Shown: positions 1 through 6,794, counted from the first letter of the stretch. The stretch is 7,972 nt of DNA from Clostridia bacterium (GCA_017437345.1 JAFSBJ010000161.1:1-7972); one strand, 5' to 3'. Program-made: numbers and translations. Notes: generated by a model from the letters alone, not told the origin.

Positions 1-466
1 CTGTATCTTTATCAATATTTTCCAGAAGAATATTTGAAATTTTACTCATTCTAGCTTCTGTGTATCGGTAGGCAGCCGGGGGGTCACCGTCAACTGAACC
101 AAAGTTTCCGTGACCGTCGATAAGAGGATATCTCATAGAGAAATCCTGAGCTAATCTTACCATTGCGTCATAAACCGATGCGTCACCATGGGGATGATAA
201 CGACCGATAACATTACCAACGGTTGTTGCTGATTTAAAGAATGGTTTGTCAACGGTTAAATGTTCTTCATACATAGCATAAAGAATTCTTCTGTGAACAG
301 GCTTTAAACCATCTCTGACATCAGGGAGAGCACGACTTACAATAACGCTCATGGCATAATCTATAAATGCCTCTCTCATTCTTTTTTCAATATCAACATC
401 AACTATAGTCTGGGTATCAAAATATTCTTCAAAATGAGAATCTTCATATTTTTTATTTTTTGCCAA
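1..466 (-). CDS. gyrA: DNA gyrase subunit A, N-terminal 155 codons (3' part outside the window)
   Basis: GyrA carries the breakage-reunion activity of DNA gyrase, the A2B2 type II topoisomerase that introduces negative supercoils using ATP. The visible part reads [10 protein letters not shown], an acidic/Tyr-rich extension, then [55 protein letters not shown] and [19 protein letters not shown]. The Tyr of RYTE (residue 135, codon 64-62) is the expected active-site tyrosine. The start is TTG at 466-464: an in-frame TAA lies two codons upstream, an AAAGGA SD sits about 9 bases before it, and the first in-frame ATG (codon 30) would cut into the conserved IEKRMREAF helix. The gene follows gyrB after 33 bases and is probably cotranscribed. 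Ala96 stands where E. coli has Ser83, the main quinolone-contact residue. The identity is certain; only the C-terminal beta-pinwheel and most of the core are out of view. Confidence 0.97.
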   Translation of the reverse strand, partial: MAKNKKYEDSHFEEYFDTQTIVDVDIEKRMREAFIDYAMSVIVSRALPDVRDGLKPVHRRILYAMYEEHLTVDKPFFKSATTVGNVIGRYHPHGDASVYDAMVRLAQDFSMRYPLIDGHGNFGSVDGDPPAAYRYTEARMSKISNILLENIDKDT

Positions 467-484
467 GCTTTATCATTCCTTTCG
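464..484 (-). promoter_or_regulatory. gyrA ribosome binding site and TTG start
   Basis: On the minus strand GAAAGGAATGATAAAGC precedes TTG. The AAAGGA core lies about 9 bases from the TTG, a normal SD distance. The ATG inside GGAATGATAA is out of frame, too close to the SD, and would give only a seven-codon peptide. This site therefore decides the non-ATG gyrA start. Confidence 0.8.
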
Positions 485-499
485 ATATGCACTAAAAAA

Positions 500-2437
500 T
501 CAAACATCAAGATTTGTTACATACTGTGCATTTTCTTCAATAAATTGTCTTCTTGGTTCAACCTCGTCACCCATTAAAACTGTGAAGATATTATCTGCTT
601 TTTCAGCATCTTCCAGGGTAACCTTTAAAAGAATTCTGTTTTTGGGGTCCATTGTTGTTTCCCATAATTCTTCCGGATTCATTTCACCAAGACCTTTATA
701 ACGGCTGATATCTACCTTGGCATTTTCATCGCCGTCTTTTAAAACTTCGCTTATGCGGTCTCTTTCTTCATCGCTGAATGCCACCTCAGATTTTTTTCCT
801 CTTGAAAGCTTATAGAGAGGTGGTTTTGCTAAGTATATGTGGCCTGTTTCAATTAAAGGACGCATAAATCTGAAGAAAAATGTTAAAAGAAGTGTCTGGA
901 TGTGCGCTCCGTCAACATCGGCATCGGCCATAATTATTATTTTATCATATCTTAATTTTTCAATATTGAATTCTGCAGCAATGCCTGTGCCTAGAGCCTG
1001 GATAACGGGAGTTAATTTGTCGTTTCCGTAAACCTTATCTGCTCTTGCCTTTTCAACATTAAGCATTTTTCCCCAGAGTGGGAGTATTGCCTGATATTTA
1101 CTGTCTCTTCCATTTTTTGCAGAGCCACCCGCTGAATCACCCTCGACGATATATATTTCTGTTTTGGTTGGGTCTTTAACAATACAATCGGTAAGCTTTC
1201 CGGGAAGGGTGCTGGAGCCAAGAGGTGTTTTTCTTGTGGCTTCTCTTGCTTTTCTTGCGGCAATTCTCGCTCTTGATGCCATAAGAGCCTTTTCAATTAT
1301 AGATTTTCCAACTGCAGGGTTTTCTTCAAGAAAATCTGCAAGCTTTTCTTTAACTATATTTTCAACTAAGCCCCTCATTTCGGAATTTCCAAGTTTTGTT
1401 TTGGTCTGTCCTTCAAACTGAGGCTCTTCAAGCTTAACAGAAATAACAGCTATCATACCTTCTCTGGCATCTTCACCTGTTAATTCTTCATCATCCTTCA
1501 TTAATTTATGCTTTCTTGCATAATCAACTAAAACCCTTGTGAGAGCTGCTTTAAAGCCTGTTTCGTGGGTTCCGCCTTCTGTGGTGGAAATATTATTTGC
1601 AAAGGATTCAACAACTTCATCAAAGCCTGTGTTCCACTGAACTGCAACCTCTGCCATTGAACCTTCTCTTTCTCCGCTCACATAGATAACATCTTCGTGA
1701 ATATATTCGAGGCTTTCTTTTCTTTTTTTCTTTTCAGAAAAAAGATATGAAACGAAATTTTTAATTCCTCCGTCATAATGGAGAGATTCGCTGATGGGTT
1801 CTTCCAGTCTTGCATCGGTGAAATTAATTTTTATTCCGCCATTTAAAAACGCCTGTTCTCTTAATCTTTTAAGAAGTGTTTCATATTCATAATAGGTTTC
1901 TTCAAATATTTCACCATCTGCCCAGAAGGTAACCTCTGTTCCTGTTTTATCTGTTTTACCTATTATTTCAACCTCTCCCTGAGGCACACCCTTTTCAAAT
2001 TTTCTTAAATGAATTTGTTTTCCATCCCAGACCTTAACCTCAAGCTTTGTGGAAAGAGCGTTAACAACAGATGCACCAACACCATGGAGACCTCCTGAAA
2101 CCTTATATCCTCCGCCACCGAATTTTCCGCCTGCGTGGAGAACTGTGAATATAACATCCAGGGTGCTTATTCCCATTTTTGGATGAATTCCTGTTGGCAT
2201 ACCTCTTCCATTATCTCCTACGGTTACTGAGTTATCCTTATTTAATGTTACATCAATCTGAGTACAAAAGCCGGCAAGAGCTTCATCAATACTATTATCC
2301 ACAATTTCATAAACAAGGTGATGAAGACCTCTTATTGATGTTGAACCGATATACATGCCCGGTCTTTTTCTAACAGCTTCAAGACCTTCCAGAACCTGAA
2401 TCTGACTTTCGTCATAATTATTTGTTATTTCCGGCAT
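500..2437 (-). CDS. gyrB: DNA gyrase subunit B
   Basis: GyrB is the ATPase subunit of DNA gyrase, working with GyrA in the cytoplasm. The 645-residue product has the short-form length usual in Gram-positives. The GHKL ATPase fold shows EIVDN (44-48), DNGRGMP (75-81) and [15 protein letters not shown] (from 115). The transducer domain carries the QTKTKLGN loop (from 344). The TOPRIM domain has [11 protein letters not shown] (431-441) and the metal-binding DADVD (505-509). The tail has [15 protein letters not shown] (from 578) and ends TNLDV. ATG at 2437 is preceded by AAAGGAATGA about 11 bases away. The stop is TGA. It lies 20 bases after remB and 33 bases before gyrA. Trp455 in [10 protein letters not shown] replaces the Lys or Arg usual in E. 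coli (Lys447) and many other bacteria. Confidence in function is very high. Confidence 0.98.
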   Translation of the reverse strand: MPEITNNYDESQIQVLEGLEAVRKRPGMYIGSTSIRGLHHLVYEIVDNSIDEALAGFCTQIDVTLNKDNSVTVGDNGRGMPTGIHPKMGISTLDVIFTVLHAGGKFGGGGYKVSGGLHGVGASVVNALSTKLEVKVWDGKQIHLRKFEKGVPQGEVEIIGKTDKTGTEVTFWADGEIFEETYYEYETLLKRLREQAFLNGGIKINFTDARLEEPISESLHYDGGIKNFVSYLFSEKKKRKESLEYIHEDVIYVSGEREGSMAEVAVQWNTGFDEVVESFANNISTTEGGTHETGFKAALTRVLVDYARKHKLMKDDEELTGEDAREGMIAVISVKLEEPQFEGQTKTKLGNSEMRGLVENIVKEKLADFLEENPAVGKSIIEKALMASRARIAARKAREATRKTPLGSSTLPGKLTDCIVKDPTKTEIYIVEGDSAGGSAKNGRDSKYQAILPLWGKMLNVEKARADKVYGNDKLTPVIQALGTGIAAEFNIEKLRYDKIIIMADADVDGAHIQTLLLTFFFRFMRPLIETGHIYLAKPPLYKLSRGKKSEVAFSDEERDRISEVLKDGDENAKVDISRYKGLGEMNPEELWETTMDPKNRILLKVTLEDAEKADNIFTVLMGDEVEPRRQFIEENAQYVTNLDV

Positions 2438-2457
2438 TTATTATTCATTCCTTTCAG

Positions 2458-2736
2458 TTAGAAATTTAAACTCTCTTTAATACTGTTTGCTTCTGCTCTT
2501 TTATTTATCGTTCTTGATGAAATGGGAGAAACATAAACAGTCATTTCTCCATTTTCTTCGCATATTACATATGATTTTGGCAAATCATATGTGTTAATAT
2601 TAACAACTCTATTGAGCTTTGTTACCTTTTTTAAAAATTCTTTTGTTATTTTAGAAACAGAGCTTGTTTCCAAATCCATTATTGCAACAATTGTTTTTGT
2701 TTTAACTAAAGTATCGCCGCCTAAATGAAGAAACAT
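2458..2736 (-). CDS. remB: RemB-type small DNA-binding regulator (DUF370/RemA family)
   Basis: This 92-residue protein opens MFLHLGGDTLVKTKTIVAIMD and contains VSPISSRTINKRAE near its end. That matches the layout of the RemA/RemB (YaaB) family, beta-rich DNA-binding proteins. In Bacillus subtilis RemA and RemB are linked to control of biofilm matrix genes. Position supports the call: B. subtilis remB (yaaB) also lies between recF and gyrB. The role in this organism is inferred; in Clostridia the family may act on other targets. ATG at 2736 has a good SD, AGAGGTGAAATT, which begins directly behind the recF stop codon, so translation of the two may be coupled. The stop is TAA, 20 bases before the gyrB start. 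No membrane segment or signal peptide is visible. Confidence 0.85.
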   Translation of the reverse strand: MFLHLGGDTLVKTKTIVAIMDLETSSVSKITKEFLKKVTKLNRVVNINTYDLPKSYVICEENGEMTVYVSPISSRTINKRAEANSIKESLNF

Positions 2737-2747
2737 AATTTCACCTC

Positions 2748-3821
2748 TTAATTTTCTCTTTGAATTTTTCCTTTTTCAACCCTAAAATAATAACCTTCCA
2801 TTCCATTTAAAAATTCTTTATCAGTACAGGTTATTATCACCTGGGTATCTTTTATATTCTCAATAAAGAGATGTCGTCTGTTTTCATCAAGCTCACTTAA
2901 AATATCATCTAAAAGTATGGGAGGCATTTCTCCCGTCTTTTCTTTTATTATTTCACATTCGGAAAGCTTCAATTTTAATACACAAGACCTTTGCTGCCCC
3001 TGAGAACCATATTTTTTTATATTTTCTCCATTCATAAATATTTCAAAGTCGTCTCTGTGGGGTCCTATCATGGTCATTCTGTTTTCTAAATCTCTTTCAA
3101 AATTATCTTCAAGCTGTTTTATAATGTTTTCCTTATCTTTTATATCTCCTTTTATTCCGGGGAGATAGCTAAGCTTTAAAAATTCATCTTCAAAACCCTT
3201 TGTAACATTATTTATCCTGCTATTTATTTTTTCAATTGCGGCTTCTCTCATTTTAAAAATTTCTGCCGATAATTCTGCAAGCTTTTCATTCCACACAGAA
3301 ATTGTTGAAAGCATAGATTTATTATTTGATTTTAAAATATTATTTCTTTGCTTTAAAATCTTATAATAATTTATTAAATTTTTAAAATAGGCAGGCTTTA
3401 GCTGACTTATAAAGCTATCGAGAAAGCTTCTTCTTACTGATGGTCCCTCTTTTACTAAATTAAGATGGTCGGGGGTAAATATAACTATATTTATATTTCC
3501 TATTATTTCAGAAAGACGGTCTATCAAAACTCCGTTTAATTTAACGCTCTTTTTGTCCGAAATAAAAAACAGGATATTGTTTTTTATTTCGTCCTTTTCA
3601 AATTCTGCCTCAATTCTTGCATATTCGCATCCGAATTTTATTGTTTCTTTTTCCTTTGTGCATCTATAGGACCTTCCGGACTGAAGAAAATAAAGAGCTT
3701 CAATAATATTTGTTTTTCCCTGACCATTTAGCCCGAAAATAATATTTTTTCCGGGACTGAAGCTTATTTTTGCTTCATCATAGTTTCTGAAATTTTTTAT
3801 CTTTAAACTTTTTATATACAT
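2748..3821 (-). CDS. recF: DNA replication/repair protein RecF
   Basis: RecF is an SMC-like ATPase that, with RecO and RecR, loads RecA at single-strand gaps and helps stalled forks restart. The 357-residue length is typical. Visible motifs are the start MYIKSLKIKNFRNY, Walker A GLNGQGKTNIIEALYF (30-45), IFTPDHLNLVKEGPSVRR (114-131), GPHRDDFEIFMNG (253-265), the ABC signature YGSQGQQRS (271-279), and Walker B with D-loop PILLDDILSELDENR (301-315). The middle (about 150-250) is the Lys/Glu-rich helical arm. The start ATG shares one base with the TGA stop of the upstream S4 gene (TGATG), a translational-coupling arrangement. It is followed after 11 bases by remB. Nothing looks truncated and all ATPase motifs are intact. 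Confidence 0.97.
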   Translation of the reverse strand: MYIKSLKIKNFRNYDEAKISFSPGKNIIFGLNGQGKTNIIEALYFLQSGRSYRCTKEKETIKFGCEYARIEAEFEKDEIKNNILFFISDKKSVKLNGVLIDRLSEIIGNINIVIFTPDHLNLVKEGPSVRRSFLDSFISQLKPAYFKNLINYYKILKQRNNILKSNNKSMLSTISVWNEKLAELSAEIFKMREAAIEKINSRINNVTKGFEDEFLKLSYLPGIKGDIKDKENIIKQLEDNFERDLENRMTMIGPHRDDFEIFMNGENIKKYGSQGQQRSCVLKLKLSECEIIKEKTGEMPPILLDDILSELDENRRHLFIENIKDTQVIITCTDKEFLNGMEGYYFRVEKGKIQREN

Positions 3822-4036
3822 CAGCCAACAATAAGTTCAAATTTTTCTTCTAATTCAATTTGAACTGTGTCTCCTTTATAAAGCTTCCTGCCTCGTCTTA
3901 ATTCTTTTTCACCATTTACCTTAACTAATCCTTGCAGAACCATTTCTTTTGCCTCGGCACCGTCAAAAGAAATGCCTGCAAATTTAATGAGCTGATCTAA
4001 TTTTATAAATGGTGTTGTTATTTTAATTTCTGTCAT
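3821..4036 (-). CDS. yaaA: S4-domain RNA-binding protein YaaA
   Basis: This 71-residue protein is essentially one S4 fold. It includes FIKLDQLIKFAGISFDGAEA, VLQGLVKVNGEKELRRGRKLYKGD and a closing beta-strand VQIELEEKFELIVG. S4 domains bind structured RNA, often rRNA. The small YaaA family sits between dnaN and recF in Firmicutes, as here, and has been connected with ribosome assembly in Bacillus; the function in this organism is inferred. It is unrelated to E. coli YaaA. The SD AGGGA overlaps the last codons of dnaN, ATG comes four bases after the dnaN TGA, and its own TGA overlaps the recF ATG by one base. It is thus translated as a tight unit with both neighbours. Confidence 0.93.
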   Translation of the reverse strand: MTEIKITTPFIKLDQLIKFAGISFDGAEAKEMVLQGLVKVNGEKELRRGRKLYKGDTVQIELEEKFELIVG

Positions 4037-4040
4037 TTTA

Positions 4041-5153
4041 TCAATCCCTGTTTTTTAATATCATAGGAAGAACAAGATAAATAAATCCTTCTCCTTCCTG
4101 AGGTTTTATAACTATTGGTCCCTGTTCGTTGGTAAATTCTATTATTGCATATTCATCTGTGATGCATTTTAATGCATTTAAAATAAGTCTTGAATCAACT
4201 CCGATTAAAAGGTCATCACCATATTTATCAACATCAATACACTCACAAAAATTACCAAATTTTGAAATACATTCAACCACAATTTCCGAATTTTTTATTT
4301 TTAAGCTTATGGGAAGCTTGGGATCATCATAGTTTATAATAATTGCTGCTCTTTCTATCATTTCTGTTATTGCCTTAACATTTACCTTAACAGAAATATT
4401 TGAATGAGTTGGAATAAATTTATTATAATCGAAAAAGTCACCTTCAATAAGACGGGTGATAATTGTGAAATTATCAAAAGTAAACATACAATTGTTATTT
4501 TTAACTGTTATATCCACAATTGCATTGTCATCTTTTAAAATTTTGCAAATTTCATTTAATATTTTTGCTGAAACAACAAATTTTAAATCTGAAAATTCTG
4601 TTTCCGGAATAATCTGATTTCTCAGAGCCAGTCTGTAGCTATCCACAGACACAGCCTTCATATTTGATTTTTCAACTTCAAAAAGTGTTCCCGAAAGAAT
4701 AGGTCTTGCTTCATTTTCAGAAACAGCAAATATTGTGTTTTTAATAAGTTGTTTTAAATTTTTAGAATAAGTTCTTATGTTATCTCCGTTTTCAATTTTT
4801 TTAATATCGGGATAACCTTCTGATGAAAAATAAAGAATATTAAAATTTGTGTTGGAACAGATTATTTTTAATTCATTTTTATCTGATGTAAAAATTTTTA
4901 CCTTTCCGTCAGGAAGATTTTTTATAATATCAAAAAATATTCTTGAATCAACGGTGAGTGTTCCTTCTTCCTGTACCTCTGCATTTAAAATACTTTCAAT
5001 AGAAAGTTCGTTATCGCTTCCTGTAAATTTTATAACATCTGTTGCTTCAATTTTTATTCCTTTTAAAATATCAACAGGATTATTAGGATTGATTGCTTTT
5101 GAAACAATATCAATTGATTTTAAAAGTTCTGCCTTTTCACAAATAAATTTCAT
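4041..5153 (-). CDS. dnaN: DNA polymerase III beta subunit (sliding clamp)
   Basis: DnaN forms the ring-shaped homodimer that tethers the replicative polymerase and other clamp-binding proteins to DNA. The product has 370 residues (E. coli 366), matching three repeated clamp domains. Recognisable parts are MKFICEKAELLKSI at the start, PILSGTLFEVE and DSYRLALRNQ at the domain 1-2 junction, EGDFFDYNKFIP in the middle (usually EGxYPDYxxxIP), and the C-terminal YLVLPMILKNRD. The last motif keeps the LPM core of the protein-binding cleft, but Ile replaces the Arg of E. coli MPMRL and four polar residues follow. The SD GGGAGG lies seven bases before ATG (5153), the strongest SD in the window. The start is next to the A/T-rich origin unwinding region. 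The stop TGA lies four bases from yaaA. Confidence 0.97.
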   Translation of the reverse strand: MKFICEKAELLKSIDIVSKAINPNNPVDILKGIKIEATDVIKFTGSDNELSIESILNAEVQEEGTLTVDSRIFFDIIKNLPDGKVKIFTSDKNELKIICSNTNFNILYFSSEGYPDIKKIENGDNIRTYSKNLKQLIKNTIFAVSENEARPILSGTLFEVEKSNMKAVSVDSYRLALRNQIIPETEFSDLKFVVSAKILNEICKILKDDNAIVDITVKNNNCMFTFDNFTIITRLIEGDFFDYNKFIPTHSNISVKVNVKAITEMIERAAIIINYDDPKLPISLKIKNSEIVVECISKFGNFCECIDVDKYGDDLLIGVDSRLILNALKCITDEYAIIEFTNEQGPIVIKPQEGEGFIYLVLPMILKNRD

Positions 5154-5200
5154 AGGGGTACCTCCCGGATATAGTATAATAAATATAATATTAATTTTTG

Positions 5201-5215
5201 TAGTAGCAGTAGTAG
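5201..5215 (-). other. DnaA-trio element (five trinucleotides) of the unwinding module
   Basis: The minus strand reads CTA CTA CTG CTA CTA, so the plus strand read 3' to 5' is GAT GAT GAC GAT GAT. This fits the 3'-[G/A]AT-5' repeat on which DnaA assembles along single-stranded DNA during origin opening in B. subtilis. On the minus strand it is preceded by a DnaA-box-like 9-mer and a CCAT spacer, and followed by 25 bases of pure A/T and the dnaN SD. The middle trio deviates in its third base. Confidence 0.75.
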
Positions 5216-5219
5216 ATGG

Positions 5220-5236
5220 TGTGAAAATATGGAAAA
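5220..5236 (-). promoter_or_regulatory. Tandem DnaA-box-like sites next to the DnaA-trio
   Basis: On the minus strand TTTTCCATA (5236-5228) and ATTTTCACA (5228-5220) run head to tail, sharing one base. Each has one mismatch to TTWTNCACA. They point toward the trio at 5201-5215, the orientation needed to guide a DnaA filament into it. The individual sites are weak; the position gives the support. Confidence 0.6.
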
Positions 5237-5313
5237 CTATTCTGAGGCTACTATTTAATAGGGGTTAGATAATTAATAATTGGTAAATAAAATAAAATTT
5301 TGCAGTGGATGAG

Positions 5314-5322
5314 TGTGGAAAA
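5314..5322 (-). promoter_or_regulatory. DnaA box TTTTCCACA
   Basis: TTTTCCACA on the minus strand fits TTWTNCACA fully. It is the best box in the intergenic origin and forms the left end of the long inverted repeat. Confidence 0.7.
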
Positions 5323-5348
5323 ATTTTTATATCCAAAAATTTTTCCAC
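5315..5348. repeat. Perfect inverted repeat, 14-bp arms, in oriC
   Basis: GTGGAAAAATTTTT (5315-5328) and AAAAATTTTTCCAC (5335-5348) are exact reverse complements around a 6-base centre ATATCC. The outer ends are DnaA-box sequences facing each other: TGTGGAAAA from the left and TTTTCCACT at 5341-5349. Each arm contains an A5T5 tract, itself a palindrome and a likely intrinsically bent element. No T-run follows on either strand, so this is not a typical terminator. It may be an inverted DnaA-box pair or a cruciform-forming origin element. Confidence 0.85.
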
Positions 5349-5355
5349 TTTTAAT

Positions 5356-5364
5356 TTATCAACA
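5356..5364 (+). promoter_or_regulatory. DnaA-box-like TTATCAACA
   Basis: The 9-mer differs from TTATCCACA only at position 6. It lies 7 bases beyond the inverted repeat, in the opposite orientation to most other origin boxes. Confidence 0.5.
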
Positions 5365-5419
5365 ATAAAAGGATAGAGTGAATAAATATATAAAACCATA
5401 AGAATGTAAGGAAAAAAGG

Positions 5420-5428
5420 TGTGGAAAG
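5420..5428 (-). promoter_or_regulatory. DnaA-box-like CTTTCCACA
   Basis: This is one mismatch (first base) from TTWTNCACA, 12 bases after the dnaA stop codon, in the same orientation as the boxes near the trio. It would be the dnaA-proximal edge of the origin cluster. Confidence 0.5.
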
Positions 5429-5439
5429 AAATGTTGAAT

Positions 5440-6756
5440 TTAATTTTTTATATCCTTTATAATGTCATTAACAGCAGATTCGATAGCCGAATCTGCGTCA
5501 ATTGACGATTTAATTTTATTACACCCATAAAGAACAGTTGTATGGTCAAGACCGCCGAATGCATCACCGATTTGCTTATAAGTAAGGTCGGTATATTCAT
5601 TTAAAACATACATTGCAATCTGACGGGGAAAAGCAATATTTTTAGATTTTGATTTGCTTTTTAAGTCATTTTCCTTAAGGTTAAAATGCTTTTCAACTGT
5701 GGAAATAACAAGCTGCGGAGTAATTTTTTTCTTCTTTTCTGTGATAATATCCTCCAGGGCTTTTTTAGCAAGCTCCACATTTATTTCTTTTTTAGCAAGC
5801 TTATGATAAAGAAGAATTTTCTTTATTGCTCCTTCAAGTTCACGGATGTTGGATTTAATGTTGGAAGCAACAAATTCATAAACATCATCCGGAATGTCAA
5901 CACTTAGCTGATATGCTTTTTTTCTTAAAATTGCTATTCTTGTTTCATAATCAGGGGGAATAATATCAACCACAACACCCTGCTGAAAACGGGTTTTTAA
6001 TCTTTCCATAAAGGTTGGTAAATCTTTAGGAGGACGATCGGATGTTATGATGATGTGTTTATCATTCTGATAAAGCTCGTTGAAGGTGTGGAAAAATTCT
6101 TCCTGAGTAGCCTCTTTATCGCTTATAAACTGAATATCATCAATAAGAAGCATATCAACTGTGCGATATTTGTCACGAAATTCCTGATTTTTATCATTTC
6201 TTATAGAGTTTATCATATCAATGGTAAATTGTTCGCTGGAAACATAAAGGATTTTTTTGGTGGGGTCCTTTTGGAGTATGTAGTTTCCAATTGCATGCAT
6301 AAGATGGGTTTTTCCAAGACCAACTCCACCATATATAAAGAAGGGATTATAGGCAGAGCCTTTTCCTTCAGCAATGGCAACAGCTGTTGCATGAGCAAAT
6401 TCATTGGATTTACCAATAACGAAGTTTTCAAAAAGATAGTTTTTATTTAGAGTAGAATCGGGAATTGGAGCAGGGGAAGAAAAAGTTTTTTTAATTGGAG
6501 ACTGACCTAACAGGCTTACTATAAGTTCAATATCTTCTCCTGTTAAAAATTTTACAGAGTTTTTAATAAGGTCTCTGTAGCGTGAATTAACAATTTCAAG
6601 ACTGTATTCATAGGGAACTTCAATATATAATATGTTATTTTCAATGCAAACAGGGGTAATTGTTTCTATCCATGTTGTGTAGCTGACCATTGAGCTGGCA
6701 AATTCAGGTTTAATAAGCTCCAGAACATTTTTCCATAAATTTACTATTGTATCCAT
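5440..6756 (-). CDS. dnaA: Chromosomal replication initiator protein DnaA
   Basis: DnaA is the AAA+ ATPase that binds DnaA boxes, melts oriC and recruits the helicase. The 438 residues split into domain I (1-80, WKNVLELIKPEFASSMVSYTTWI), a short linker (82-105) and the AAA+ domain from about 107 (FENFVIGKSNEFAHA). The AAA+ domain has Walker A GGVGLGKTH (143-151), Walker B LLIDDIQF (203-210), sensor I IIITSDRPP (235-243), the Arg-finger segment ERLKTRFQQG (251-260) and sensor II SNIRELEGA (302-310). Domain IV has PRQIAMYVLNEYTDLTYKQIG and the signature GGLDHTTV (401-408). Leu403 replaces the Arg usual in GGRDHTTV. ATG at 6756 has a CGGAG SD eight bases upstream. A sigma-A-type promoter lies about 67 bases upstream. 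The stop is TAA. It is the probable first gene of the operon. Confidence 0.98.
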   Translation of the reverse strand: MDTIVNLWKNVLELIKPEFASSMVSYTTWIETITPVCIENNILYIEVPYEYSLEIVNSRYRDLIKNSVKFLTGEDIELIVSLLGQSPIKKTFSSPAPIPDSTLNKNYLFENFVIGKSNEFAHATAVAIAEGKGSAYNPFFIYGGVGLGKTHLMHAIGNYILQKDPTKKILYVSSEQFTIDMINSIRNDKNQEFRDKYRTVDMLLIDDIQFISDKEATQEEFFHTFNELYQNDKHIIITSDRPPKDLPTFMERLKTRFQQGVVVDIIPPDYETRIAILRKKAYQLSVDIPDDVYEFVASNIKSNIRELEGAIKKILLYHKLAKKEINVELAKKALEDIITEKKKKITPQLVISTVEKHFNLKENDLKSKSKSKNIAFPRQIAMYVLNEYTDLTYKQIGDAFGGLDHTTVLYGCNKIKSSIDADSAIESAVNDIIKDIKN

Positions 6757-6780
6757 GGTTTTTTCTCCGTTTTCTGATAG

Positions 6781-6794
6781 TAATATGCATATTA
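6781..6794. repeat. Perfect 14-bp palindrome in the dnaA leader
   Basis: TAATATGCATATTA is identical on both strands. It lies between the predicted dnaA transcription start (about 6816) and the SD (6765-6768). A dimeric repressor could bind here as a roadblock, or the RNA could form a small AU-rich hairpin. No known operator was recognised. Confidence 0.6.

Larger units (their letters stand above)
5154..5439. other. oriC: Probable replication origin (oriC) between dnaA and dnaN
   Basis: This 286-base gene-free, very AT-rich stretch holds a cluster of DnaA-box-like 9-mers, a long perfect inverted repeat, a DnaA-trio and a 25-base all-A/T segment (5175-5199). In plus-strand coordinates the boxes are at 5220-5228, 5228-5236, 5314-5322, 5341-5349, 5356-5364 and 5420-5428, with a weaker one at 5304-5312. 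Only 5314-5322 fits TTWTNCACA exactly; the rest have one or two mismatches. The arrangement box - short spacer - CTA trinucleotides - A/T tract - dnaN follows the B. subtilis unwinding module. GC skew changes sign across this interval. I see no convincing promoter for dnaN in it, so dnaN may depend on read-through from dnaA. Confidence 0.85.

Noticed and set aside
837..1031. Plus-strand reading frame opposite gyrB, as an example of the plus-strand and off-frame ORFs (also near 1164, 2179, 4129, 4849, 5686, 6055 and 7351-7807)
   Set aside because: All lie opposite or inside strongly conserved genes, show no family motifs and have no SD plus promoter support. They are shadows of the real frames.
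2295..2303. Exact consensus DnaA box TTATCCACA inside gyrB
   Set aside because: It falls on the codons for the invariant EIVDNSID motif and has no box neighbours, so protein coding explains it. Weaker matches in dnaN (4512 and 4639 regions) and dnaA (6087-6095) are treated the same way.
5160..5200. A dnaN promoter with TATACT as -10 in the A/T tract
   Set aside because: At 17 bases upstream the -35 position reads ACAAAA, far from TTGACA, and random A/T sequence easily gives -10-like hexamers.
4849..5268. 139-codon plus-strand frame crossing the dnaN start into oriC
   Set aside because: Most of it is antisense to dnaN, its end runs through the DnaA-trio and A/T tract, and it has no recognisable domain.
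5315..5348. The oriC inverted repeat as a dnaA transcription terminator
   Set aside because: No T-run follows the stem on the minus strand and the stem is nearly all A-T, while its ends match DnaA boxes. An origin role fits better.
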